This document shows, piece after piece, positions 9,601 to 19,765 of a DNA stretch of 64,000 nt. Below the pieces are notes generated by a model, which was not told where the DNA came from, ran no database searches, and saw only the letters and a program-made list of their open reading frames with translations. The stretch covers positions 1 to 64,000 of the forward strand of contig DASRXC010000002.1 of assembly GCA_035654355.1 (NCBI GenBank), given 5' to 3'. Position 1 is the first letter of the stretch. Each line of letters starts with the position of its first letter. The translations under genes were made by a program, and so were the position numbers. Source of the stretch: JAFAHD01 sp035654355. GTDB taxonomy: Bacteria > Vulcanimicrobiota > Vulcanimicrobiia > Eremiobacterales > Eremiobacteraceae.

Positions 9601-11820
9601 ACCGAAGGCGCCAACCGTTCCGTGCAACGCCGACGCGCGCATCGCAAACCGCATCGGCCTGCCGCCTGCGGCGGTCGCGTCGAGCGCGACGTCACGAACC
9701 GGCTCTCCCGCCACTTGAGCGCTGCCGCCGTCGGATACGATCGTCGCTGCCCAGCCGGACGGCGACAGCGCCGCCTCGAACAAGCCGCGCGCGCGCCCGC
9801 TGATCGGCGCGTTCGCGGCCGAAGCGAATGCGCCGAGATTCACGGTACCTTGGCCGCGCACCACGGCGGCGGGCGCCAACGTGATTGGATGGACGCGCGC
9901 GCGGCCGCTCAGGTTCGCGCTCACGTCACGTCCGGCGATCGAGAGCGCGTAGAGGGTGAACTGATTTCCCCTGCCGCGCCCGAGAAGGCCAAGATCGCCG
10001 ATGCGCTCGCCGCTGATCGTGAGGCCACGCGCGTGGAGATCTGCGGCGCTTTCAAGCGGGCCAGGCGACGCGCCCGTGTCGCCGCCTGCAAAGGCGACGC
10101 CGTCGATCGTCGCGCTCAAATCGGGCAACGCGACGGGCTGCAAAATCCCCGGCAATTCGGCAGCGCCGCGAAATAGGCGCAGCGGCGCGCGCGTCGCGAC
10201 GACGGAAAGAATAATCGCACGGCTGGCTGGATCGCTGCGGTCATATCCGGCCTGCACGGCGAGATCGCCGCGAGGCCACGCGAGCGCGAGCGCGGCGGCC
10301 AGCGATGCATTGGTCATGCCTGCAAGTGCGAGCCTCGCTCCCGCGCCCTGGCCAGCGACCGTCCGCGCGAAAACCCCAAGTTGCGCGGCGCTTAGCGGGC
10401 CGTTGACCGACGCGAGCATTTGCACGACGCCACCGCGATTGAGATTCGTGACGAACGGCACGTTAACGGACGGCATGGTGCCGGTCACAACCGCCAAGAA
10501 CTGCGGCTGCTCGCCTTGCGCGGGCAGCGACACATCGCCGTCGCTCAAAAACCGGCCCTCGTTGTATTCCGCGCTCAGCGCCGGCATGGTCACGTGATTG
10601 TTCTGGTAGTAAAAGAGCGCGCGTGCGGCGCGCAGCGGCGCACCCGCGACGCGGATCTGCGCACCGTTAGCGGTCAACTTGCCGGCGACGTGAACGTCGG
10701 CGAGCGGGCCGTCAATGCGCACGTTCGTGGCGAAGGGGCCGTCAATGGGCTGATCGCGCGAGAACGCGAATAGGCGCCGCAAGTCTCGCAGATCTCCCTT
10801 TGTCCGCGCGCTGAACGCAAGACGCACTGCCGGCATGATGCGGATGCTGCCGCGCGCGTCGATCGGCAGACCGGCAGCTTGGCCCGTAAGATTGCCAAAG
10901 CCGAGAAAACCTTCGGACAGCGTCAACGCGCCGTGCATGTCTCGCAGCGGTACATCGAGCGGTGTCACGCGAATGCGGCCATCGCGCAGCTGCGCCGTTG
11001 CGCTCATGCGCCAGCCCGGCCCGCCGCTGCCATAGCCGACGTCATAGAGTTTCAACACGGCATCAGCGACGCCGCCTTCGGTCACGAACAACGGTGTGGA
11101 GACGAATGCGTTGAGCGGAGGCGCTAGCGCAACATCGGGCGCGCGGATCACGACCTGCGCGAATCCGACCGCGTCGTTCTGAGACAGAACGCCGCTCACG
11201 TGCGACGTGGCTCCTTGCGCCGCGTAGGTTGCGTGTAACGTCCCGGTTCCAATACCTGCGTGGAGCGCCGCGCGCACTTGGATGTCGGTTATTGCGAACG
11301 CTCGCCCCGGTCTGTCGAAGGCCGTGGGATTTTCCACGTCGATGCGTCCGTCACGCACGCGCAGGTCCAAATTAAATGGAGGTGGCGGGGCTGAAGGCGC
11401 TCCGGTGCTGGGCGCCGGCGCTGCGCTCGGCGCCGGCGCGAATGACGAGAAATTGTTAGACCCGTCGGGCAGCACGACCACGCGCAACGCAGGTCGGTCT
11501 ATATCGACGGCGCGCAGTCCGTAACGCCGGTCCGAGCGGCCGATGAGCACGCGCCAGTCGATGTCAACGCTCACGTGCGCGGCCGAGATCGCACGGCCGT
11601 GGCTGTCGTCGATTTCGAGCCCGTCCGCCTGTATGCGGGTGTTGCCGACTCGCAGGTCGCCACCGGCCAAGTGCATGCCATGCGGCAACAGGAAGGCGTC
11701 GATCGCGACACGTGCCAGCGCGGAACGTGGACCCACGAAGACCAGCAGCCCCACCAGGATCAGCGCGACCGCCCCAACGACGGCGACGGTGCGGAGCACG
11801 AGCACCCGGAGACGCGGCAT
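6616..11820 (-). CDS. tamB: TamB-like translocation and assembly module protein
   Basis: Very long (1734 residues) protein with one N-terminal membrane anchor (about residues 8-30) and an otherwise beta-rich, repetitive body of the AsmA/TamB type, expected to form a hydrophobic groove between inner and outer membranes. The C-terminal part (about 1420-1734) has DUF490-like features, including the stretch around EVFIEFNQLGQIVLEVRKF. The gene lies directly upstream of bamA, a common arrangement in bacteria that lack a separate TamA. TamB-family proteins are linked to autotransporter assembly and phospholipid transport. A Pro/Ala/Ser-rich segment after the first 110 residues looks disordered. It probably heads the operon running to lpxC. 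Confidence 0.85.
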   Translation of the reverse strand: MPRLRVLVLRTVAVVGAVALILVGLLVFVGPRSALARVAIDAFLLPHGMHLAGGDLRVGNTRIQADGLEIDDSHGRAISAAHVSVDIDWRVLIGRSDRRYGLRAVDIDRPALRVVVLPDGSNNFSSFAPAPSAAPAPSTGAPSAPPPPFNLDLRVRDGRIDVENPTAFDRPGRAFAITDIQVRAALHAGIGTGTLHATYAAQGATSHVSGVLSQNDAVGFAQVVIRAPDVALAPPLNAFVSTPLFVTEGGVADAVLKLYDVGYGSGGPGWRMSATAQLRDGRIRVTPLDVPLRDMHGALTLSEGFLGFGNLTGQAAGLPIDARGSIRIMPAVRLAFSARTKGDLRDLRRLFAFSRDQPIDGPFATNVRIDGPLADVHVAGKLTANGAQIRVAGAPLRAARALFYYQNNHVTMPALSAEYNEGRFLSDGDVSLPAQGEQPQFLAVVTGTMPSVNVPFVTNLNRGGVVQMLASVNGPLSAAQLGVFARTVAGQGAGARLALAGMTNASLAAALALAWPRGDLAVQAGYDRSDPASRAIILSVVATRAPLRLFRGAAELPGILQPVALPDLSATIDGVAFAGGDTGASPGPLESAADLHARGLTISGERIGDLGLLGRGRGNQFTLYALSIAGRDVSANLSGRARVHPITLAPAAVVRGQGTVNLGAFASAANAPISGRARGLFEAALSPSGWAATIVSDGGSAQVAGEPVRDVALDATAAGGRPMRFAMRASALHGTVGAFGTATSANVFANGIDVAALAPAGVPLEAGNGVVLAHVANSRGGPDVSASVSLAEARFHSMPLGGSAELEYAGNVLRAIVDVDVAQTRIRVRGAAHNVALGGSLAAATLDATASVREGDLGSLLANFLPSSMPVTGTLNADAAVQGSITAPHVTGRFDSPASTLRGVTLLDTGSTFSYQAGAIALNDGTIQLGTSRLALSGSYGAERAHVIAASPRVDLSDVNDFFEGRDVLLGTGPMTLVLTLAPGTTQAHGEISLQDAAALGIPLGSVVTSFGPARGDGLHVDAAQRSVLGATTVSGDLLFHTHRHAIPELSDASYNAIASASGVDLGLVGRLAGLEDMRLRGTLDAHGSLRGTFSKPAVDVSFETHDAFVHRLALLQARGSIEADLAHMALRNALVQTAFGQATAAAQIKTNGSLQGAAQVTIDDLRGAAQFVSPGFDARGSAQAELRLGGDIRHPVLSTTIAAHPGEVYGVAYDQISAHATFQRNQLSIGDTSAQLAGDHGKITLAGTLPIELSPFGLGPAHSPIAMHAAADAVQLAAFDPLVKKFGTIAGTLDANATLSGTAGRPELQGSARLRHGEVTSPFQTVPVHAISADVDLSHDAIALSDFSGTVGNGSFTGGGRAFVVPAVGLRHTPGLAYYMNLQAKQVPLSVPDWISGTVNGDIGLTKSGETPLFAGNVTLRDGNIPLDAIIRLATTLGDTAPPATINAPGLPPLRSGHIIVYGGGVYPPGQHVLTQAALATPAPSLFDLPSVNLQLATAAQNVRVRGGPVDLTTEGTLDIAGSVRDPKLSGAFASRRGTISAFGVTFRVEHGVLSFDPDQGVLPSLDATASTLISGDRISLDVSGRVDRLNTVMSSSSGQTPEQILATIVGGSAVGAFAGGVTGQTVGTSATRLLGAELTQNILSPFSTALAQSLSVEEVFIEFNQLGQIVLEVRKFVTPTISLIYGQTTEQPITQYWGASYQIRYNGALDITTTTSPSGFVSYQARLRVTFQ

Positions 11821-11892
11821 GTGCTGACCTTATTCCCCCGGTCGTCCCGACCCCCCGGAACGCCCGGGCGGGGTGCCCCCATTTCCCAGCCT

Positions 11893-11898
11893 ATTATA
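11893..11898 (-). promoter_or_regulatory. possible -10 element upstream of tamB
   Basis: A perfect TATAAT on the minus strand lies about 70 nt upstream of the tamB ATG, in the intergenic gap. No good -35 hexamer is seen 16-18 nt upstream, so this is only a candidate promoter for the tamB-bamA-lpxC block. Confidence 0.35.
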
Positions 11899-11960
11899 AG
11901 GAAGAAAGGAATCAGGATCCGGACATGGTTTAAGGCCGCCAAGCACAATCCGCTGGACGA

Positions 11961-11979
11961 GCTCCCTTGTGCAGGGAGC
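11961..11979. terminator. short GC-rich hairpin after the solute-binding protein gene
   Basis: A perfect 7-bp inverted repeat (GCTCCCT / AGGGAGC, 5-nt loop) lies about 20 nt past the stop of the minus-strand gene ending at 12000. It is flanked by two copies of GAGCTC. No T-run follows on either strand, so intrinsic termination would be weak. Confidence 0.3.
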
Positions 11980-11999
11980 GGCCGAGCTCTAGTGCGCCG

Positions 12000-13667
12000 T
12001 TAGATCGACCAGTCCCAGGTGTTCCAGAATTCCGTAACCGCGTGCGCGGGCTTGAAACCCTGCATGCGGTCGCTCACGACGTTGACCCGGCGGTTGAACC
12101 AAATGACCTGAAAAGGCTGGTCGCTCGCGAGCAGCTTTTGGATGGTCGAGTACTGCTTCTTGCGCTCTGCTTCCGGATACACTCTCAGCGCGATGCGTTC
12201 GGCCGAGTCGAGCTTCGGATTGCAGTAACGGTATGCGTTCTGACCCGCCGGCGGCCACTGATCGCACATCGTGAAGACGGAATCGTCGGGATCCACGCCG
12301 TTGAGCCACGAAAACAGCGCGACGTCGTATTTCCCTGTCATGACGATGCCGCCCGAAGCATAATTCGCGCCGAAGATCGACGGCGGGTATTGCTTCTCGA
12401 TCAAATCGACGCCGATCGCTTTCCAATTTTGCTCCAGAACGCCGAATATCACGCGGTCGATCGCCGAGCCGGTCGTGCCTGCGGCGACGAGCTGGAGTCG
12501 CTGGCCATTCTTCACGCGGATGCCGTCCGGCCCAGTCTTCCAGCCGGCGGCGTCAAGCAGCGCCCGGGCGCGCGCCGGATCGTACGGATATTTCATGACG
12601 TTCGGCTCGTAGGCCCATTGAAAACGTGGTTGATCGCTGTAGCCGGGCAGCGGCACGCCATGCGCCCCCTTCTCGATGAGCGTCGGTCGATCCGTACCGT
12701 AGGCGAGCGCTTGGCGCACGCGGATGTCCGATATGATCGGACGCTGGACGTTGTAGCCGAGCATCGCAAATTGCGTGAACGGATTGAGGTCGACGCTCAT
12801 GCCTGGGATCATGCGCAGGCTGGGCACCTGCGATTGCGCCGCAGCGTACTCCATGTCGATCTCGCCGGTGCGCAGCTGCGTAAGAATTGTGTCGTCGTCC
12901 GGGATCACGTGGTACTCGATCGCTTTGAGCTTCGGCGGACCGCGCCAGTAGTCGCGGTTCGCAGCGAACTCGATCAGACTGCCCTTGTTCCAGCGCACGA
13001 CCTTGAACGGTCCCGTTCCGATCGGCAGATTGTTGTACGGGGCGTGGTTGATATCAGGAAGCGAACCGAGCAGATGCTTTGGCAAGATGGCGTATGGCGT
13101 GCTGCTCATCGTGAAAAACGTCGCGACGAACGGTGCGTACGGCTGCTTGAGATGGACGACGATCGTGTGGTCGTCCTTCTTGTCGATGCGGCTGATGATG
13201 TCGTAGCCGAGCCTCGTCCCGATGTTGTTGTTCGGGTTCATCACGGCATGCCATGTGAAGATCACATCGTCTGCGTCGAACGGCGCGCCGTCGTGCCATT
13301 TCACTCCCGGCCGCAAGTGGTATGTGATGGCCAGGCCGTCTTTGCTGATGCCGCCATTCTGCTGTGTCGGGACTTGTGTCGCCAGCTCAGGCACCCACTG
13401 ATTCTGATCGCTCCAATTGAAGAGATAGCCGGCCCAGAACATCGAGAGATCGACCGTCGTCTGATCTGCGGTGAGTTCTGTGTTCAGCGTCGCCGGCTCG
13501 AGGATCTCGCCCATGCGTAGGACGCCGGGCTTCCCAGAATTGGCGTTCGTGCGGTTCACGCTCTCGCCGACTTTCGTACACGATGTGAGCACGAACGCAA
13601 TAGCAGCGACCACCAATAAGGCGGCGCAAACGCCGCGAGCAGACAGAGGCGACGGCTGGTCATCCAC
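12000..13667 (-). CDS. ABC transporter substrate-binding lipoprotein, family 5 (peptide type)
   Basis: 555-residue extracytoplasmic solute-binding protein of the DppA/OppA class, which delivers oligopeptides, nickel or similar ligands to an ABC importer. It has an N-terminal membrane segment with a lipobox (VLTSC, Cys30) and the family pattern: YHLRPGVKWHDGAPFDADDVIFTW split over residues 115-140, a TGPF motif, and a C-terminal IWFNRRVNVV segment. No permease or ATPase genes are adjacent, so the partner transporter must be elsewhere. It follows the hopanoid-type glycosyltransferase gene by 9 nt on the same strand. Substrate cannot be told from sequence. Confidence 0.85.
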   Translation of the reverse strand: MDDQPSPLSARGVCAALLVVAAIAFVLTSCTKVGESVNRTNANSGKPGVLRMGEILEPATLNTELTADQTTVDLSMFWAGYLFNWSDQNQWVPELATQVPTQQNGGISKDGLAITYHLRPGVKWHDGAPFDADDVIFTWHAVMNPNNNIGTRLGYDIISRIDKKDDHTIVVHLKQPYAPFVATFFTMSSTPYAILPKHLLGSLPDINHAPYNNLPIGTGPFKVVRWNKGSLIEFAANRDYWRGPPKLKAIEYHVIPDDDTILTQLRTGEIDMEYAAAQSQVPSLRMIPGMSVDLNPFTQFAMLGYNVQRPIISDIRVRQALAYGTDRPTLIEKGAHGVPLPGYSDQPRFQWAYEPNVMKYPYDPARARALLDAAGWKTGPDGIRVKNGQRLQLVAAGTTGSAIDRVIFGVLEQNWKAIGVDLIEKQYPPSIFGANYASGGIVMTGKYDVALFSWLNGVDPDDSVFTMCDQWPPAGQNAYRYCNPKLDSAERIALRVYPEAERKKQYSTIQKLLASDQPFQVIWFNRRVNVVSDRMQGFKPAHAVTEFWNTWDWSI

Positions 13668-13676
13668 GTGCGTGTG

Positions 13677-14861
13677 CTACTCGGCGGCGACGATGCGGCC
13701 CTGCGCATCGATCACCAGGTCGCGGTCGCGCCAGCGCACGCGCCGGCCGAAGAGGCTGCACGCCCAGACGGCAAGCCCGAGAAGATCGCGTATGGGGAAC
13801 AGCCACACGCGATCGCGCGAACGAGCATCGAGGGCCGCGCGCGCGCAATAGTGGAGCGCGACGCGCAGCGCGAGCGCCGTCGCCAGAAGCGCGGTCGCAA
13901 GCACTGTCGGCCCCTGAAGAATAAGGAACAGCAACGCCCATGGCCACGCGAACGTCAGGAAGTATCCGCTGTAGCCGAGTGGTCGCGCAGCGCGAGCTGT
14001 GCGCGCCCAACGCAGCTCGTGCGACCATAGGGCGGGCAGATCCGGTTCGTCGACGCGGTGCTCGACGACGTATGGCGCGAGCACGACGTCGTGGCCTTTT
14101 GCGGCGGCGAACTCACCCAGCTTCTGATCGTCCGCGAGATATGGACCGAGCGCTTCGAAGCCGCCAAACGCTTCGAGCACCTTGCGCCGCACGGCCATGG
14201 TCGCCCCGAGGCAAAAGCGCACGCCACCAAGCGCGGCGACGAGCACCGACGGGATGAACTGCTCGTCGATCTGCATCGCTGCGAGGTCGGAGGCGATACC
14301 GCCCGCTTGGGGTGCACCTCGATAAAGGCACGTGACCGCGCCCGCAGACTCGCGCGCGAATGCGTGCGCGAGCGCGCGCAGGTATTCGCGCTCGACGTGC
14401 GTGTCGGCATCGGAGACGGCGAGGATGTCGTGCGTTGCCAACGGCAGCATATTCAACAGGCGTGCGACCTTGAGATTGGGGGCGCTGCGCGGGCCGCCGG
14501 CCGCGCACGCGGTCGCCACCTTTGGGTACGCGCCGGCGACGTCGGCGATCACCGCGGCCGCCGGGTCGCTCGATGTTGCGATACCGAACACGACTTGAAA
14601 CTGCGGATAGTCCTGCGCGCAGAACGACGAGAGGTTCTCAAAAAGCCCGGGTTCGATGCCGGCCACCGGCTTGAGGATCGTGATGGCCGGCTGATCGGCA
14701 GCGGCGGATCCACCCAGCCCAGGTTGCCGCGCAACCTGCAGGGCGAAGCGTGCTCGCCGCGCGCCGAATGCGATCACGCATGCGAGCGCGACGATCGCAT
14801 AACCCAGTGCGGCCACGACAATCGCGAGTACGACAACCGCGGCGATCGCGAGCGCGCTCAC
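13677..14861 (-). CDS. hpnI: HpnI-like glycosyltransferase family 2 (hopanoid/ceramide type)
   Basis: Membrane glycosyltransferase resembling ceramide glucosyltransferase and HpnI, which puts an N-acetylhexosamine on bacteriohopanetetrol. It has an N-terminal membrane helix, a GT2 catalytic domain with ITILKPVAG, the DxD-like ..VSDADTHV, an ..LGATMAVRR segment and a terminal [QR]xxRW-type motif (LRWARTARAARPLGYSG), then two or three C-terminal membrane helices. I start at GTG 14861, which overlaps the hpnK stop by four bases (GTGA); a longer form reaching 14903 would overlap hpnK more. Pairing with an HpnK-like deacetylase supports the hopanoid assignment, but the substrate is inferred. Confidence 0.72.
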   Translation of the reverse strand: MSALAIAAVVVLAIVVAALGYAIVALACVIAFGARRARFALQVARQPGLGGSAAADQPAITILKPVAGIEPGLFENLSSFCAQDYPQFQVVFGIATSSDPAAAVIADVAGAYPKVATACAAGGPRSAPNLKVARLLNMLPLATHDILAVSDADTHVEREYLRALAHAFARESAGAVTCLYRGAPQAGGIASDLAAMQIDEQFIPSVLVAALGGVRFCLGATMAVRRKVLEAFGGFEALGPYLADDQKLGEFAAAKGHDVVLAPYVVEHRVDEPDLPALWSHELRWARTARAARPLGYSGYFLTFAWPWALLFLILQGPTVLATALLATALALRVALHYCARAALDARSRDRVWLFPIRDLLGLAVWACSLFGRRVRWRDRDLVIDAQGRIVAAE

Positions 14862-15693
14862 GCGTGTTTGAGATCGCCGAATGCGATGCGCTCGACGCCA
14901 CAATCGCGCAACGCGTGCGCCACCGCTGGGTCGACGAGCGCGTCAAGCTCTCGCGCTCCCGGGCCTTCCGTCTGCGGATGGAAGTACATCTCGCCGTCAC
15001 CGGGCGGTAACTCGCGCAGCAGCGCGAGCACGACGTCGCTTGTCATGTTGCCGGTGTCATCCATTCCGAGCACGTAGTCGTTGCACGCGATGCCCGCGCG
15101 CCGCGCGCGAGCGCGCATAAGCGCAAAAAACGGCGCGAGCAGCGCATCGTTACCGAACCGTCCTGCCAGATCACTGCGCCGAGCGCGCCACGAGGGCATC
15201 ATCGGTTCGTGCGGGATGCGGATCGGCGGCGAGCCGTAGTCTTTGCTCGCCCGCAACAGCATGCCGAAGATCGTCGGGTGCACGTGCATGTGGTTGTGCG
15301 CGTCGACGTGATCGAGCGGCAAACCGGTCGCGGCATAGGCGGCGAACTGGGCACGGATCTCGGCTTCCAGCTGCCGGCGCGCACGCGGATTAAAAAAATA
15401 GTTGAACCCGGCGCCGACAAGATCGGTCGTGAATTCGCCATCGGCTCCGATCAGGTCGGGGACTTCGGATGCCGGCAGCAACGGCCGTCCGTTGACGAGC
15501 ACGAGGTGCAGACCAACACGCAGAGCGGGCATCCGCTGTGCTCGCGCAACCGCGTCGCCGACCTCCGGCGCGCCGACCATTAAGCTCGTTGCGGCGAGCA
15601 CTCCTTCGCGATGCGCGCGTTCGATCGCGGCGTTGACGGATTGCGAGAGACCGAAATCATCGGCCGTGATGATGAGGCGTCGGCGCGCTGGTT

Positions 15694-15697
<4 letters not shown>
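14858..15697 (-). CDS. hpnK: HpnK/ChbG-like polysaccharide deacetylase with apparent CTG start
   Basis: Carbohydrate deacetylase of the YdjC/ChbG family. HpnK removes the acetyl group from the N-acetylglucosamine that HpnI attaches to hopanoids. The conserved N-terminus with ADDFG (residues 12-16, metal and catalytic Asp) lies before any ATG, GTG or TTG; the only sensible start is a CTG at 15697 whose last two bases belong to the gyrB stop (CTGA). A GTG at 15601 would delete the active-site Asp residues. The second metal motif DHVDAHNHMHVHP and the late MYFHP motif are present. About 279 residues. The gene is coupled to gyrB upstream and hpnI downstream. Confidence 0.78.
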
Positions 15698-17598
<1,901 letters not shown>

Positions 17599-17666
17599 AA
17601 TGTCAACCCTAAAGCCGCAAAGCGGGCGAGCCCTGCTCGCCCATCTTCATGTGGACTCGATTTCTC

Positions 17667-18638
17667 CTATTTTGTAGATTTCTCGCGGGCCGGCCGTTGC
17701 GCCTTTCGCATGCGTCCGCCCGACTGCTCCGCTGCGCGCAGCGCGTCGACCCACGGACGTCCGATGACGCTCGTCAGTACGGCATCGCTGAGCTCGTGGC
17801 GTGGGCGCTGTGCGACGAGCATCGCATAGCTCCAGGCGACGACGCGGTCGCCTGGCTCAATCGCGTCCTGACGAAGCCGGGCTCGAGCGTTGTGCATCTG
17901 CATCTGCCACTGCGTCGCAAGCACACGGCGCACGCGCTCGTAACTGCGCTCGTCCGCGTGTGGAAGGTGTTCATGCACCTGTGCGTGCCGCAACCAAGGC
18001 GCCTCCACCAGCATCCGAGCGATTGCGCCATCCGCGGCGCGACGCGCCTGTTGCCGGCAGACTGCGCACCGCGGCTGCGCCGCACGATCCTCCGTCCAGC
18101 ACCCGCATTGCGCGCAGCGCTGCCACCCAGCGCGCGAACGGCGGCGGTCGAGTCGATCTTGTGCCCGCCGCAAGCGGACGAGCACGTCGTCCAAGCTTTC
18201 CCCCGCCGCGGGTGCGTCGTCAACTCCCGCAGCATCCGTGTCATGGGTTGCGTCATCAGGGGCCGATTCGTTGGACGGCGCCGGTGAGCGCCGAGCGCGG
18301 GCGCTTCCGCTTGAGCCGCCCGTGAGCAGCAGGCGGCTGCGACCGGTCGCAACGGCAAAGCGCAAGCGGCGCACTGCAATGGTCGGGCACCGATCGCGTA
18401 ATCGCTCGAGGATCGTCGGCGTGAGAAACGTCAGCTGATGGCTCCACGCGCTGCTGGGCGTCAGCACGTTGAGCGTGCCGTCGCGAAATGCCGCCGTGCG
18501 CGTGCGCCGTGCGACGTCGGCTCCCACTGCATCAGGCCAAGCAGCGGCGAGGACCGCCGCTTCGCCACCCGCTTGAATACGTTCTCCGGCTGGGCGATAT
18601 GCGGACAGCAACGCGCGCAGCGTCTTCGGCCCGCTCAT
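17667..18638 (-). CDS. dciA: DciA-like helicase loader (DUF721) with C-terminal zinc-binding extension
   Basis: The N-terminal 105 residues match the DUF721/DciA domain (a basic, tryptophan-containing region including SSAWSHQLTFLTPTILERL); DciA loads the replicative helicase DnaB in bacteria lacking DnaC. The gene lies between recF and gyrB, its common position. The product is 323 residues, longer than typical DciA: after an acidic linker (about 120-150) there is a C-x2-C...C-x2-C set (C175, C178, C191, C194) that should bind zinc, then a helical, Arg-rich tail. It overlaps the recF stop by four bases, so these genes are coupled. The role of the extension is unknown. Confidence 0.8.
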   Translation of the reverse strand: MSGPKTLRALLSAYRPAGERIQAGGEAAVLAAAWPDAVGADVARRTRTAAFRDGTLNVLTPSSAWSHQLTFLTPTILERLRDRCPTIAVRRLRFAVATGRSRLLLTGGSSGSARARRSPAPSNESAPDDATHDTDAAGVDDAPAAGESLDDVLVRLRRAQDRLDRRRSRAGWQRCAQCGCWTEDRAAQPRCAVCRQQARRAADGAIARMLVEAPWLRHAQVHEHLPHADERSYERVRRVLATQWQMQMHNARARLRQDAIEPGDRVVAWSYAMLVAQRPRHELSDAVLTSVIGRPWVDALRAAEQSGGRMRKAQRPAREKSTK

Positions 18639-19762
18639 GCACCCACCGCGTGTTGTGCGTCATCGACGAGCTGCCCCGCCTGCACGTGGACGACGCGATG
18701 CGGCGTGTCGAGCGCGACGTCGGACAGATGCGTCGCGCTGATGAACGCTTGCTCGAAGCCGGCGATGCTGGAGAGAAACGCGTGACGGCGCTGTTCGTCA
18801 AGCTCGGAGAGGACGTCGTCGAGCAGCAGCAGCGGCGCCTCGCCCGCGGCCGCGAACGCAAGCGCGTACTCGGCTGCCTTGAGCGCCAGCACAGCGGTGC
18901 GCTGCTGGCCTTGCGAGCCATAGCGCGCTAGCGAACGGCCGTGGAGATTCAGCCCGATGTCGTCGCGATGCGGTCCCACGAGCGACATGCGGCGCGCGAT
19001 CTCCGCCGGCGCGCTGCGCGCAAGCGCATCCTCCAACGACGTACGGATCGTATCGGGCGTCTGCGCGACTTGTGCGGGAGATGGCAGGTACGCCACGTCC
19101 AGCTCGTCGCGCCCACCGACCCAGCGCGCGTGTGCGGCGCGCGCGTCATGCGCGAGCCGGCGCACGTAGTTCATGCGCGCCCTGACCAAGCGCGTGCCGA
19201 GTTCCGCGAGCTGCGCGTTGTACGTCGCAAGCAGCGTTCGATCGCCTGCATCGGGCGACTTGAGAAATGCATTTTTCTGCACGATCAGCTTCACGTACGC
19301 GGCGAGGTCGTGATAATACCCGCGATCGAGCTGCGAGAGCGCCGCGTTCAGCAGGCGCCGGCGCAGCGACGCCGGACCGGTCACGAGCGCAAGATCGGCA
19401 GGTACGAACGTCACCGCGGTGATGCTGCCCAGAAAATCGCCGTAACGCACGCTGCGGCCGTTGTGCAAGAAGCGTTTGCGCGCTCCGTCACCGGCCCGAG
19501 TGATGATGCACCCCGCAGTCGTCTGACCGGCGCGCGTGCGCACGCGTGCGCTCACGCTCGCGAGCGGCGACTCGAAGCGGATGAGATCGGATTCGCGAAC
19601 CGCACGAAACGATTTGCCCAGCGCCAGAAGCGCGAGCGCTTCAAGCACGTTCGACTTTCCCTGCGCGTTTGCACCCACCAGGATGCACGCGCCCTCCGGC
19701 GGTTCGAAGCGGAGGGCGGCGTAGTTGCGGAAATTCGAAAGCTCGAGTGACTCGACGCGCAC
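18635..19762 (-). CDS. recF: DNA replication and repair protein RecF
   Basis: RecF is an SMC-like ATPase that helps load RecA at gaps and stalled forks with RecO and RecR. The 375-residue product has an N-terminal LSNFRNYAALRF start, Walker A GANAQGKSN, an ABC-type signature region (RYGSQGQQRT) and Walker B LLLLDDVLSELDE near the C-terminus. It follows dnaN by 3 nt and overlaps dciA by four, so all are likely read from one transcript on the minus strand. Confidence 0.95.
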   Translation of the reverse strand: MRVESLELSNFRNYAALRFEPPEGACILVGANAQGKSNVLEALALLALGKSFRAVRESDLIRFESPLASVSARVRTRAGQTTAGCIITRAGDGARKRFLHNGRSVRYGDFLGSITAVTFVPADLALVTGPASLRRRLLNAALSQLDRGYYHDLAAYVKLIVQKNAFLKSPDAGDRTLLATYNAQLAELGTRLVRARMNYVRRLAHDARAAHARWVGGRDELDVAYLPSPAQVAQTPDTIRTSLEDALARSAPAEIARRMSLVGPHRDDIGLNLHGRSLARYGSQGQQRTAVLALKAAEYALAFAAAGEAPLLLLDDVLSELDEQRRHAFLSSIAGFEQAFISATHLSDVALDTPHRVVHVQAGQLVDDAQHAVGA

Positions 19763-19765
19763 GCG

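Noticed and set aside
11967..13520. Long open frame on the plus strand, opposite the solute-binding protein gene
   Set aside because: It is exactly antisense to a clear family-5 binding protein, is Arg/Asp-rich as expected from GC-rich antisense frames, and has no known domain or good ribosome-binding site.
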